From the NCBI GenBank assembly GCA_013399855.1, contig VXAY01005881.1, positions 646,599 to 710,598 on the forward strand: DNA of 64,000 nucleotides, written 5' to 3'. Below are positions 38,901 through 52,100 of the stretch, in pieces (position 1 is the first letter of the stretch; each line of letters starts with the position of its first letter). Below the pieces are notes generated by a model. It was not told where the DNA came from. It ran no database searches and saw only the letters and a program-made list of their open reading frames with translations. The position numbers and the translations under genes were made by a program. This DNA is from Oxyruncus cristatus. Taxonomy: Eukaryota; Chordata; Aves; Passeriformes; Cotingidae.

Positions 38901-41262
38901 GAAGCACAACAAAACAAGCAAGACCACTCAAATATGCCATTACAATGCATGCACAGTTGTTTGATTATGCACAGGCCAGTAGACTGGTACTCATCACCTA
39001 ACAACATACAACTGGGTTCACTTCAGGAACAGATACAGACGGGCAACGTGGATGTCCAGAGAAATTGCATAAGCAATGAAAACCTCTGTACATGGGAAAA
39101 CTGGACAAAATTTGCCCTGTGGCAGATGAAGTCTGAGGATAAAAACAGACTGATTTTCCCTCACCACATGTCAGGGGATAAAAGGTGTTATAAAATCTTC
39201 CATTTCTTGATTACACACAGCCATAAATGCCAGCTTGTTGGTAATTAAAAGGATGGAACGTCAGCATTTAACAAGGTTTAGAGAAACTGCTTGGGAGAGA
39301 ACTTCCATTTACCCTTCTGTAATGTGCCACTTACAACAGCATACGTTCCCCCATACCACATGTGAAGCTCATGTTTGTCAGCACTGCTGTTTGGGGACCA
39401 CAGCATATTTTATAAGTTCCACACAAATTAAAATAGGGAGCGAGATAATGCAGTGCTTACTTCAGCTGCCTGGCCATGGTCTGACTGCACTCCATGTGCT
39501 TCCACAGTGCTGCAGTCACTGTCCCCAAGTGGGTCTGTCTAAAATGGTTCCTCTGGAGCAGAATAAGTGATAAATTTTCTAATGCCTTCAGGAGGCTGTT
39601 GTTAGCCACCAGCCTGGCCGTAAATATTTCTTGTGAATTATGTAACGTCATTGATCATCACTTCCTACACTAATGGTCTTTGTTGCACGAGCCTGCTTTC
39701 AGGCCTTCACTCCACCATTAAAGTTTCCCTTTATCTCATATTTGACACACCATTTTTCCTTCACTACCTCTCTCCTCCCCCAGATAATGGTTTTGGAGGT
39801 TTAATAGTGTTGATAACTGAAAAGAGCTTAATTTTGTGTTTACACTGTTCAAAAGGAGCTTTGATAAATAGAAGCAGACACAGACAACATAAAGCTACTT
39901 ATTTTAAATCTTTTTTCAAAAAAATCAAAATAAGATAATCTTCACAGATTAACCACAGACTGAAATTCAGGTCTTCTGCAGCTAGTACAGTAAGTATAGT
40001 GTCATCCACCTTCAAAAAAAACCCCAGACCCTCTGAGTCATGTTTCCAGCAATCAGGAAGCAGTTAGAAATGCCACCATTGTTCACAAGCGTTTGGAGAC
40101 TTTATTAGAGTAATTGTATCACTTTTTTTAACTTCTTACCAAAAAGCTAAACAAAAACTCAGATAATATCTTGAAATAAGATTGACAGGCCTTTGAGATT
40201 AATATCAAATATTAAGACTCAGGATGAAAGCTGAAGAAATCGAAAACACCAGTGCTTCCTGGTAAGAGCTAGAGAGCTGACTCCACCAAAAACATAGCTC
40301 ATGTTGCCAGTTCTGCAGTCAACAAATAATATGTTTTCAACCTGATGCTCTGAAGAGGAAATTAGGAAGCAAATCTTCAAGTGTTAATTCCCTCTCTACC
40401 CCTCTTCTCAGGCAATTCACACAGGCACATACAGCAAGTACCAAACAGGGTAACTAAATACCCAAACCTGGAAACCAGAAAGTTGACCATCACTATTAAC
40501 CAAGTGAGCCAAGTCTCACTTATTCTCTAACCTCAGCCCATACACAACTGAGATTTAACCACAGCAGTATAATTGTTTCAGGAATGTCTTAGCCCTCAGC
40601 ATCAGTCCTCATGGCAAGGAGTTCTGCAAATTAACAGCATGAGTGAGGTAAATCAATTATCTACCACTCGTGCTTATATGCACATGAAGATGTTCATATA
40701 TATACACACAGAAATACGTTGGCACAGCCTTCATCATAAGCAACAAATTATGAGAACTCAGTGCAATGAAAGGAGGGTAGACATGATTTTGCTGCACATT
40801 ATAACAGCCCCAGCAATCCTGGAGCACACCAGACTGTAATGACACCCTCAGACCATGACATCCTGGGTCAAACGCCTTGATACAGAGCACATAACACCTT
40901 CTAGCCCATAAACACTCGCTTTGGTTCCTGAGATTCAACCACTTCCATGCCGAGCCCAGAGGGCAGCTGCAGTTATATTCACTGACTTAAACACCTGCTG
41001 AGTTTATTTCTTCAGTACATTTTTTAAACAGAAAAACAAGAACAAAGAAATTTAAAAGCATATATACATTTGAATAATATTAAAGACAAACATTAAAGCA
41101 AGAGCCTACAGACAATGCTGAACTGAAACTGCTACTTGGTTCTTTCTGCAACTCACAGCAGCAGCACTCTTTCCTGTCCTTCTGTCTACATCAGATGCAT
41201 GATTATTTAAACGCACTTATTTAATTTACCTGTGCACTGCTCCTTCTTCTTGCAAAGCAGAC

Positions 41263-41292
41263 AAAAAAAAAAAAANNNNNNNNNNNNNNNNN
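41263..41292. other. Assembly gap (17 N) after a poly(A) run
   Basis: A-run 41263-41275 runs into N at 41276-41292, after which unique sequence resumes (ATCAAGCAGATAG). This is probably an unresolved homopolymer or the end of a read. Confidence 0.98.
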
Positions 41293-44200
41293 ATCAAGCA
41301 GATAGTGATCAAAGACTTTAAAAGATCAACAGCCAGAAGGACATGTCTGTTTTATCCTCCCTTCTCTCCACCCATTCCAGAACAAATGGCAGAGGTTTAC
41401 TGAGAACCAAAGGGAACTGGGATTCTGATTGCTTCTGACCCTTTAATTAGAGCAGCCGGGTGGAAATAAGTAAACACTACCTTCTACCTTTATGACCTTT
41501 GATTTCTGACGTTGCAAGACATTCTGAAGAAACATTTTAATAAAAAAAATTCCTCTTCTGAAGGAGGAGAAAAGAGTCTGATCTTCCCCTTCTGCTTCAG
41601 TAGGTTGTTTAGAGACGAGAATGTGGCAAATTTCTGTTCAACAAATAATATCACTGCTTTATATTACACCACTGCTCTTTAGTTAATAAGGGTGTTTCTG
41701 AGTATGAAAGAAATTCTTTCTGAATGTAACTGTGACAGATATGCTAAATATAGTGAGCAACTGATTCTTACTTTCATAATGAAAGAAATCAAGGCAAAAG
41801 TTTCATTTAAACCCAAAACAAACTCTCCCATAATATTAGAGGAAGAAGTAGTCTTAAAATTACTTCTGGTTCAATTTCAAAGCAAACTCTGCTACTTAAA
41901 TTTGGATGTAACCCTATGAAGCTTTTCTTAGTTACTTTTGTTACTGTACTCACTCCAGTTTTAGACAAATTGAAAAAATCTTTTATTGGCTGTTCTTTTC
42001 AGACAAAATCTCTATCAGAACAATAAAAAACATTGAGACAGATCCTCAAGTAGGTATAAACTAAAGGAACTTCTCTGACTGGTAGATTTACACTAGACAG
42101 ATTCTGGTGCTTCATTTCAGCAGCATTGCTGTTATGATTAGTTCAGAAAATACATTCTGTATAGGAGTATACAACACTGCTTTTAAAAGAAACAGCTATA
42201 ATTACCAGGTGTAGTTCTTCCAAGTGTACTAATCAAATTCATGTTCACCAGCAGATGTGTGGTTCTTGTTATATACTAAAGGCTCAAGCATAAGCAGTGA
42301 TGAATAGGCCAGACCCATAATCAGCAGCAGAACTAGTGATTTCAGGAAACCTCTCCCCATCAATTTGGATCAGGTGATTTTGTCAAAAAAAAAAAATCTT
42401 ATTCTTCTCTCTCTTCCTCCATGCAAATCCTGAACCATGATGCATTTTAAGAGTCTATCTTTTAAGCGACCTTCTAAAATTATTTGGGCGTATTTATTGT
42501 AAATATACTAGAAAACCACCCAAGAAAGGGCTTTTTTCGAAGGAAACACTCCTTCATTTCTCTCAGCAACACAAGAAAAGTGCCCTGAAGAGCTTCCTGC
42601 TATTCTGCAGGGTGTCTGAAAAGAAGGAATTGCTGCTCTAAATACGCCTCTCAGGCTCCATTGTTATCAGCATCCAAGTTCTTTCTTTGTCCATTTTCCT
42701 CTCACCTTCTGCTATTTATGTTTCCTCAGGCATAAATGTCTTGCTTTTTTGAAAACGGGTACCTACTGCCTTAAGAGAAGATTTTTCAGAGGTAGAAAAA
42801 AAATTCAGAGAAGAGTCAGTGTTTTACATGCATTAGAGTAAAGACACAGTGGGTTCACTTTTCTCCTTCATTTTACAACAGACATGGTGTGGAAGTGTAA
42901 TTCCATGTAATTCCCCTCCCTACTGGTAGCTCCCCACAAAGCCTTGAGAGACATTTAGTCTGTACCTCACACACACCATATCTTCCCATGGTGAAGAAAC
43001 CTTAACTTTCGTTGTTATTAAAACTGCTCGTTCTCAAATGTTCAGTCGTCCATTCTAAAATGCTAAAATGAAGAGGGTTAAGAAATGCAGGTAAATCCCA
43101 GTGGTTTTAGTTTTCACTGGCTGAAACTGAGGCTTATGCCCCTGTTATAGTTCTTCAGACAGGTTAATTATTTGCATTTAAAAGTCAACACCGATGTGTT
43201 GATACTGCTTTCATACAAAATAGTAAAATAAAAAAACTCACAGATCCTTTGTCTACAGATTAAATTGACATTCATGTATAATAGGATTTAATGCAGATTT
43301 AATATCTTTGCTCTATTTCAAATATCACCAAACTCACCTGTTGCAAAATAACTGTGTAGTCTGAATAACCACAAATTTTCAAAGGACCAATAAGTGCCCA
43401 AATAAATGTTCTCTTCTATGAAAGAAATGCTTTTGCTATCTGAATGACCAATTTCTCTGCAAGTGCTACACACAAAAACTAGATGTACTTTGTAGCTAAC
43501 ATCTGACTCACACTACATTTTCACCTTGGTAAAAATACAAGATCAAAAGAGCAAAGCCAAGGGGTATAATTTTCTCCTCCTTTGTCACATCCCAAAATGT
43601 TAAGTACACGTTCTTTTCCAGCAATCCGCACACAAAAGGATAAAATGAAGAGCAGTGAACTTCAGCCTATTAAATGTCACCCCAAAATAGGTAATTACCA
43701 TATGAACATTAAACTGATGCACTCCTCTCCTTACGAGGTTCCTTTTTACTAGCTAAAGATATTACCAGATCTTAATTGGTGTGAAATGAAATCTCTTGGA
43801 GCTGCAATTCAAAGACCTCCAAAACTTCACCTACCAGCTTATTCTGAAGTGTTGATTAAACCAGGACAAAATAAGCCTTAAATAATATCCACAAAGCACA
43901 AGTACACAGAGCATGTGCTAGAGCCAGAATCAGATGCAGAACTTTGAATTCATGTCTATGCATATAACCTGCATGGGTCACTTCTCAGCCAGTAATTGCT
44001 GGTCTGTTCCTCTATGGAAAGCTTTGCTGCACTCCATCTGTGTTCTTACCCGTGAGCTTCATAGTGAAATAGATACCCGAGTGTCAGTATGTTATAGACT
44101 GGAGGCAGATCAAACATCAGCAACAGGCATCAGCTGAGCAGTTAAAAGCTATAGGCAAACTTAGACTGCACATGAATCTAGTACTTGGTTCATTCACTGA

Positions 44201-46020
44201 GGGGAGGGGAAGAGAAGAGAGCCACACATTTCAGGTTCTTTAAAAGATTTATCTCTGAATTTCAGAGTTATGTGGAGACAATCTGATTTAGCTTTACTCC
44301 AATAAAAGACTTAACAGGGAATCTCTTTTCTGTGATAGCTCCTTCATCAGCTCTTTCAAAAATCACAGGAAAGGGAGAGAAACCCCTGGGGAGTTGACAG
44401 GGATCACAAGAATGGTTGCATTCATGTTACACCAAGGACAGCCATGAGAGAAGACTTAAAATTAGGCATCAAAGCAGAAAGAATGGAAAGCACTCCAGTC
44501 CAGACAGGCTGAAGCACGAAATCATTACTTTACATTACTTTAGTTCAGGATGTCCTAGCCAGTTTTGTTCCTGTATGAACTGACACAAAGCTCATTTTTC
44601 TGCTTACATAGTATTTAAAGTAGGGGGTACACATAAAAGTATACTGATGCTGAGAGGTTGAACAGACCCCAGCACGTTTGAGAGGATGATCTACATTCAC
44701 TTTCATATACTCATCTACAGACTCCCAGATGTAAAGCAGCAAATGTTTACTATGAATGTAGAGTTTTAGTTTTGGTTTGTTTTTTTTTTTTTTTCTAGAG
44801 GAGCTGGAGAATCTGAGAAGTTCCTTCAAAAGGAAACAAACATTTGAAAGCTATATAAGCACTATGATTTTTAGGTCATGTCATATTGTTGATCAGTCCA
44901 TGAAATCTCCATGTTAATATGGAGAAGTCACATATGAAAATCTACTGCCATCTTTCTAACAAGGTCTCTAATTAATCCCATATTCTTCCATGGACTTAGG
45001 ACTTTCTTTGATGCTCAATACTCAAAAGCCATAGCCTGTAAAATATTCTCCCAAGCCCACAGCTTTCCACTTAACTGCAAATTTTCCTTAACTAATGACT
45101 GTGAACACCTCTGTGCTCATAGTGAGAATTGTGTTTCCTTGCTTCCTCACTGCAGATTGTATGTAGGAAAAATTACCACCACAGCATAAAACTGGGAAGG
45201 AGGCTTGTCACAAAGCTGTAGCTCTCCAGAAGCTTTTCAACACAGAAACAAGATTTCATATTTCTCTTCCAATGTGATGGTTATTTTCTCTATTTGTGTC
45301 GAAAGAGAAGTCTCATGAGCAGTCTCACAGCAGACTGGTCCAACTGGCACTGCTAAGCTCACACAGGCTTGATGCACTAAGCTACCAACTCTGACATGAG
45401 TTACTGTCCTGTTCCCCTGTTCCTGCTTTCTGCCAGAGCAGCCAGGGGAAAAATAAGAGCACCAGTTTGCTTGGAAGGGTTTTATTTTTCACTCCTCAGT
45501 GTTCATTACCTAGGCATTTATTTGTTGGGACAATCACAATCATCATGCTAAATCAACAGAAAACAGGGATTGCTGATTTATTCCAACAGCAGAAAGATCC
45601 AAAAGCAGCAAGCAGCACAACACACAGTTCAACAGCAGCGCATAACTTCTGTACCCAAAACTTTATGGAGAGACTTGTCTCATGTTACCTCCCTCCCAGC
45701 TGCTACAGTCCTCCCCTCTCCAAGCTGTCTGTGGGCTCCCAGGCCACTCTTCCCTTCCATCTGCTCCAGCCTGGAAGCCAGCCCTGGACCAGCAGAGATC
45801 TCACAAGCACCAGTTCCATACAGACGAAGTTCTACTGCTGCTCTTCAGGATCTAAGCCACAACTCATGTACTGATTCATCTGAGAATACCTTGCCAGCTC
45901 TTCACTTGATTCTGCCCGAAGAGAACAGCAGCAGCTGTAAAAAGGGTCACAACTGCCACTGTTCAGCAAGCATATTTCATTCGCTGAAATAGTTTTGCAA
46001 GAGTTAGTACAGACAGGGGG

Positions 46021-46057
46021 AAAAAAAAAAAAAAAAAAAAAAAAACAAAAAAAAAAA
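46021..46057 (+). repeat. Poly(A) tract, A25 and A11 separated by one C
   Basis: Homopolymer with one C at 46046, preceded by GGGGG. The Lys-rich and Phe-rich open frames through it are artefacts. Confidence 0.95.
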
Positions 46058-46070
46058 TCCTTGCTCCAGG

Positions 46071-46126
46071 ATGCTGGCAAGGAAAATTGTTCCCTCTACC
46101 AACATGTTGGCAAGGAAAAATGTTTC
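46071..46126. repeat. 33-bp tandem duplication next to a poly(A) tract
   Basis: ATGCTGGCAAGGAAAATTGT (46071-46090) recurs as ATGTTGGCAAGGAAAAATGT (46104-46123), giving a period of 33. A shorter echo, ATGTTGGCCAG, lies at 46184-46194. The pair lies just right of the A-run at 46021-46057, which suggests slippage or local duplication. Confidence 0.7.
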
Positions 46127-46194
46127 TTTTTCCCCCCATCCTCACTCCAGCACTTTCAGATTGGAAATTCTCCTTCCATCAGGATGTTGGCCAG

Positions 46195-49100
46195 TCTAAC
46201 ACAGCCCAGGAACCTCTTAAATCTGACATATTTTTAATTGTCTGAGAGCAACACTGAAATCTTTCAACACCATCTTCATTAACAGAGTTCAACATCAGTA
46301 AGAATGACTTTCAATACAAATATTTTCATCTCCCTCACTGGCACCTTCATAGAGACAGATTTTCAGGTGTATGAGCTGTTCCTACAGTGAGATTAAGAGA
46401 ACACTGGTTTTGTTTTGTGCTTGTGCAGAGAGAGTACTTGTGCACAGGACCTGCCACTGACACATCCTGTCTGTTTAGATAAAATTTCCTCTTCAATCCA
46501 TATTCCAAGCCCAATTTTGAAGCAAGAACATTCTCAGTTTTTCTACTAACATGCTACAAAGCCACTAGATCAGGGGAAAACCACCTCCATCTCACATTGC
46601 ACTTGAAATTAGGGAGAATTTGCAAGAGCTTATTCTCACACTATTTAGACATCACCTGGCACAACAGACACAGCTTCTATCCAGTTGGTAGTCCACGCTT
46701 TCTGCAGCATTAGACAAGCTGCAGTGGAAAAAGCAACTTCCACCCCAAAATTTTTCTTGTTTTAGACCCAGAAACTGAGGCTATTGCAGCCTGCCCATAG
46801 CTCCAAAAACTCCACATTCACATGTCTCAGTGTGCTGTACACCACTACACAGCAGGGTTTATTGGATTAGGTTCACTAACAACTGCCTGACTTTTAAGCA
46901 GGACCAGGCTTGGGACACAGGTACAGAGCCTTCTGCATCTGACAATATTAATTGATATCTGCGTTATAGGCCTTGCACATTGCAATATCTACCAAGGCCT
47001 CTTTTGACTTCAGGCAGAACAGTCATGGCAAGTTTAGCAGCAGTCTTTCACAATCAAGGTCTTCCACAAACAGTTATTTCTGCAAGATGAAAGCAGCCTC
47101 CCTGGACAGCAAGTAACTGGCTCCCTGCAAAGTTAGCGCTCTATGTCCCTCAGATTAGGGAAATTGCAGATTTGTTTTCATTATGGCAAATAAACTGATT
47201 AGCAGATGGCTATTCATTTTTCCCTCTCTGTCAACTCTAATATAATATAAATAGAATTTATAAATAGAAATCTTACTTCAGTGAGCATTCAAAGAGCTCT
47301 CAAAAAAAAAAAATCAAAATTCATGCACATTAAGTATATGGTTTTTGCAAATTAAGTAAATTAATCTTTAAAAAGGAAGTTTATTTTTAACACTTGACTG
47401 ATAGCATGCAAGATGATTAAAATACATTGATCTGCAAGCTTTAAAAAGCTGATTGAAGATTAACTTAGATATTGGACACACTTAGCTAGGTTTTACAAAC
47501 TAAGAGGATATTCGTCAGGTTATGCAAGTGCCATTTCTTGTCTTTATTTCAGCTCAGTATCTTTATCAACATGGCAAACCACAATAGAGTGTTACAGGAT
47601 AAAAAAAGTCAAGCAAGAAAGACCCACTTTCAACTTGTCACACTCTACTCAGGGCCAACAAGTCTGAAGCTTTTGCCTAGACACTGGTTTCACATTTATG
47701 CAGCATGCAGTGGAACGTACATTTGAAATAGGCAAGGGAAGAGCTTGTGTAGGAGACATTCAAGTGTGTACAGGGTGGCCTGAGCCCATGGTTGGAAGAA
47801 GAGGTAGAGACAACCTGTTATTCTGAAGATGTTGTTCCATGTCTATCTCCAACCATTTCTCTGCCTGCTCTATTTGGGTTATAAACACTTCCCTGGGTGT
47901 GCTCACAACAGACCAGGGAGGCCTCAGCTGCAAGGGTCTTCCCAAGGGCAGCATAATGTGAAAAGAAACAGCTCTGCAGGGGATTTACAGGACTAGAAAA
48001 ACACAGAATTCTTTATTTCCTCCATAAGCTGTTCAGAAATCACCACAAAAGGACAAAAATCACCATTACACTGGTGCCCTCCCCTCTCCATTCAGCAGAT
48101 GCTAATTTAATAACAATGTGATCCAGCCTCATTATAAAGTTGTACAAAAAATGCCACAGCATCTCAGTGTATTGCTATTGTGTTTTCACATAATTTATGC
48201 CTTCTTGATCCCCAGCTATCACCTATCCAACAAACTGCCACCAGAAACACATTCTCCCAGACTCAAGATTAGGGAAAGTGCTGCTGTCTAGGTTACAGTA
48301 ATGTCCTTCTCTTCCCAAATGGAGCAGTCAGAGCAGCAGCCCATGAGGTTCTAACAAAACACCAATTAAAAAAATATGAAAAATTACTATATTGTAGCAG
48401 CAAATACAAATATAGACCAAATAGAGACCTGTGGAGCAAGGCCCATAGTCCATGAGTGCTTGCCTCTCACTGGGAATATGCCTCTAGTCAATAAAACACT
48501 AACATATGTGTAAGACATTGCAGTCAGTGATCCTTAAGATGATTAAATGCACTCGAACAACAGCTTAAAGAAGGCATAAACTATAGAAATAGAGGAGAAT
48601 GTTTTATTTCTAAAGAGGGTCCCTTGATTGAAATAATACTGTTTGTATTTAAACTGTTTGACTCATGGCTTGAGTTTCCTGCCAATAAGTTTCCCCAAAG
48701 AACCCCTGGAAATTACAAAATAGGAATTTGTCTTAATGGCCATTTCCAGTCTTGCACTAAGACCATCAGTTATCTGTTTTCTCCTAGAAAACAGATGATA
48801 AATTGGTATCTAAAATTTCAGTCAGCTACTAAAACACATTCTGTACATCAGAATAAAATCTAGAAAATTCATTCTAACTGCAAGGTCGGGAAAGGAACTG
48901 GAAATTAAGTCCACAGGGCCTCCCAGTTCCCCTCATTCCCAGTACATTCCTGGTCTTATTCCTCTGATTCCCTAATTGGTAATAGAATCACTGTATCTCA
49001 GCTAACAAACCCACATGTCTAGACTCTTTTTCAAAACCAGCTTTGCTTGCCATTCATAAGGTTCTCAGCTCCTACCTCAACCTGTATCCCAGAGCTCTCC

Positions 49101-52100
49101 AGGAATTACAGAAGTAAGAAAGGCTTGCCACCCTCCCTTGGCCAGCCTTTGGGTGACTGCCTGAAGCAGGCAGGTCAGAGCACACTTCAGCCCAGGCCAC
49201 CAGCAACAGCCCCCAGTCCTTCCTGAGGAAAGTGTGAGCTCGGAGCCCAGGTCAGTCAGCCCCAGGAAGAAGTGCCTGTTTACGGGGCCTGGCTCATGGT
49301 CCATACTGACAAGTCTTTTCTTCATTATGTGACACAGACTCTCCAGGGTTACTTTATCACCAGGGAACCACACAACATTCTGCATTTTGCATGTCTTCAA
49401 AACTTTAGGAACGTCCTAGTTATTTCACCCCCAGAGAAAGAGGTAAAGAATTTTATAACCAAGAGATTGTATTTTTACTGTGTGAAATGAATTCAACCAA
49501 ACACTGCAACCCAGTGGAAGCTCCAGATCTCTTTAAATGAGTTCATACAGCAGACAATGTCTTTTTAATCAGTTTGATGCTCTGACAAATCAACTCCTGT
49601 TTCCTAGCAGGGGGAGAAAAGGAGCAACTGAATTGATGCTTGCTCAAAACAAAGTATTTTGAGATAGAAGCCATTTGTGCATATAAATGCGAGAAAGCCT
49701 CTAATTCAGAAACACAGGCAATTCTTTTCTATTTCAACTCCATAAATCTGTTTGTCTAATCCTGGGATATTTTGAGGCATTTTATGATAGCCCATGTGCA
49801 TATCATTCCACTTGCCTGCACAGCAAAATTTGCTTGAGTACACAAAACATATAGCAACTTGTTGGGCTGAGTAATAGTAATAATCCATCTAATCACAGTC
49901 AATTCAGCTGCTGGTTGCTTATGGGCATCCTTTACACATTAATTTAAAGACTGAATAAGCAAGATCAGAGCAGCTATTTAACAAAAACCATGCTCATAAA
50001 GCTCCTCTAAACACCCAACACTCATCTTCAGAGGCTTGTGATCTGAGAGCATGCTTTTAAAATAAGTTTACCAGCTTTAACCTTTTTGCCTGTCATCAGA
50101 CACACACTCACAAGTCAGGAGAATTTTATTTCATTTGTCACTAAATGATACACACTTATGATCAATAATTTGAGCTTTGGGAAAAAGAACACGTATACAC
50201 AAACATAATGTGGTGTGGGTTTGGTTTTTTGTTTGTGGTTTGATTTTTATTTTTACATAAAACATGTATTGTGTCCATTCCCCAGTCTCAACATGTCTTA
50301 TTTCCAGTCAAAGTTACCCCAGTGAGGTGATGGGTATCACAGAAGGTCTAGGTGGCCCCAGCAGCTTCCTCACTAGAAATATTTCCTGTTTAAATACATT
50401 TGAGCAGGAAAACCACACACTCTAACTAGCTGAGGTTGTGGCCCATGAGGAGTATCCCCTGCTGTTTCCAGCTGCCACAGAGATGGTTGGCAGCACAGGT
50501 CACCACCACAGAACAATTCATGACTTACTCAAATATATCACTGCTACAAACTCCCATGCTTAAACCTGGTAACTTGTGTCCCTTACATTGCCACAACAGG
50601 GGAATAAAGCAGACCACAGTCTAGTGGTTTTAAGGGTGGATGTGGAAGGAATAAGGGTCAAATTCCCCTAAACCAGGTGGACATTCCCATGTGAAACAAG
50701 CACGCCCTGGACAGTGTCAGGAGGTGGTATTGCAAAGCACAGTTACTAAGCATGACTCTGGACTTCTGTCCAAACTTGTGCCACAGAACATTCCAACCCA
50801 CGGCACTGTAAACAGAATCTGGTCACTTTGACCATGATTCAGAGTTGGCTATCAGTGGTGCCCCTGTATCACCCCTAAGCATGCTGCCTCAACCACAGCA
50901 ACCAGACCATCACAGAGACACATGTATTTCCTGCACAGGTCTTGTCACAGGCAAAAGTACTGAGAAGATCATTTAACTCCTCCCCAAGAGAACACAGCAG
51001 TTTGGCTCCAGGAGAAGGTGCACTCACTTCTTAAACTTAACCCTAAAGGTATTAGAAGTCAAGCATCAAGAGCACAGAAGTTTCCACTGCCTTTCCTGGA
51101 GGAACATCAGCAATAAATCAGAAGTGGGTTCTGTGAACACCTGAGTATGAGGGGCTGAGGAACAAGTATCCACCGAGAAAGAAATTGCAACATGTGAGAA
51201 GAAAGAACAACTCTTCCCAATAAGTTTTTCTTGACTTTTTGCTGAGATGGTGAATGTAGACAAAAATTCCAAGGATAAAAGAAATACAAAACAGGCAAAA
51301 AGCTAGCAGTGGAAGTGACCATAGATGTTTCTGCATGGCAGCACTTCTGCAGAGTGCTTGCAACAATCCCAAAAAAATTTCATTCAAGACTTATTCCTTT
51401 TTGTAGTGGAACTGTACTGACTGATGAATTGTTTCCCCACAGACCACAATACTATCATAGGAGGTGGTTCAGCAAAAGCAGAGATTAGTGGAAGCCATGG
51501 AGTTTAAAGACGTTACTGGCTGGAGGAGGGCAGGGTGTTTCAGTGGAGCGTTTGTTATGACAAGATAGGTATGCATTCAAAGATCACTAGTTTAGATCCA
51601 ACATCACATGCAGACCTAAATTTTGAAATTTCAATTGAAAATTGCAGTTCTATGCATTGCTTTCCCCTTCTAACCGCAAAAGAGATACTAGAAAAACATT
51701 TAGTTCTTATGAGAGTGCTAACTTCTTTTAAAAACACTTCTTTACATGTGACTGAGGATGCATTAAGTCCTTGATTACACTTCGAGTTAATATAAATTTG
51801 GCTTGTCAATATAGCACTTAAATTCTTGGTTTATGAAGCAAGAAGGTCTCTGGGCAATGAACTCAGCGGGTACTGGCTACAAAAATTTAGAATTTAATTA
51901 TAGATGAGAAGTAATCACTTTTTGATCAATAAAGATACCATTGTTACATCATTCTACTGTATATTGCATCTGGGTTTCTCAAGAAGGCTTATTAATCACA
52001 TAAGCTTCATAATATTCCAGTTAGTTGCAATTACTGTACCACTGCAGAAGTAAACAGAGATTGAGAAACCAAGTGTCTTGCCCTCAGATCCCTTAAATAG

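Larger units (their letters stand above)
34904..46020. other. No gene recognised
   Basis: Contains the second gap, an A-run at 42385-42396, a T-run at 44780-44794 and two small direct repeats. Two overlapping plus-strand frames at 45467-45874 and 45570-45992 (135 and 140 codons) coincide with a locally C-rich patch. Neither has a recognisable domain, and two long frames over the same bases argue for composition rather than coding. Confidence 0.65.

Noticed and set aside
45467..45992. Two overlapping plus-strand frames of 135 and 140 codons
   Set aside because: Both cover the same C-rich patch in different frames and resemble no protein. Local composition with few stops explains them.
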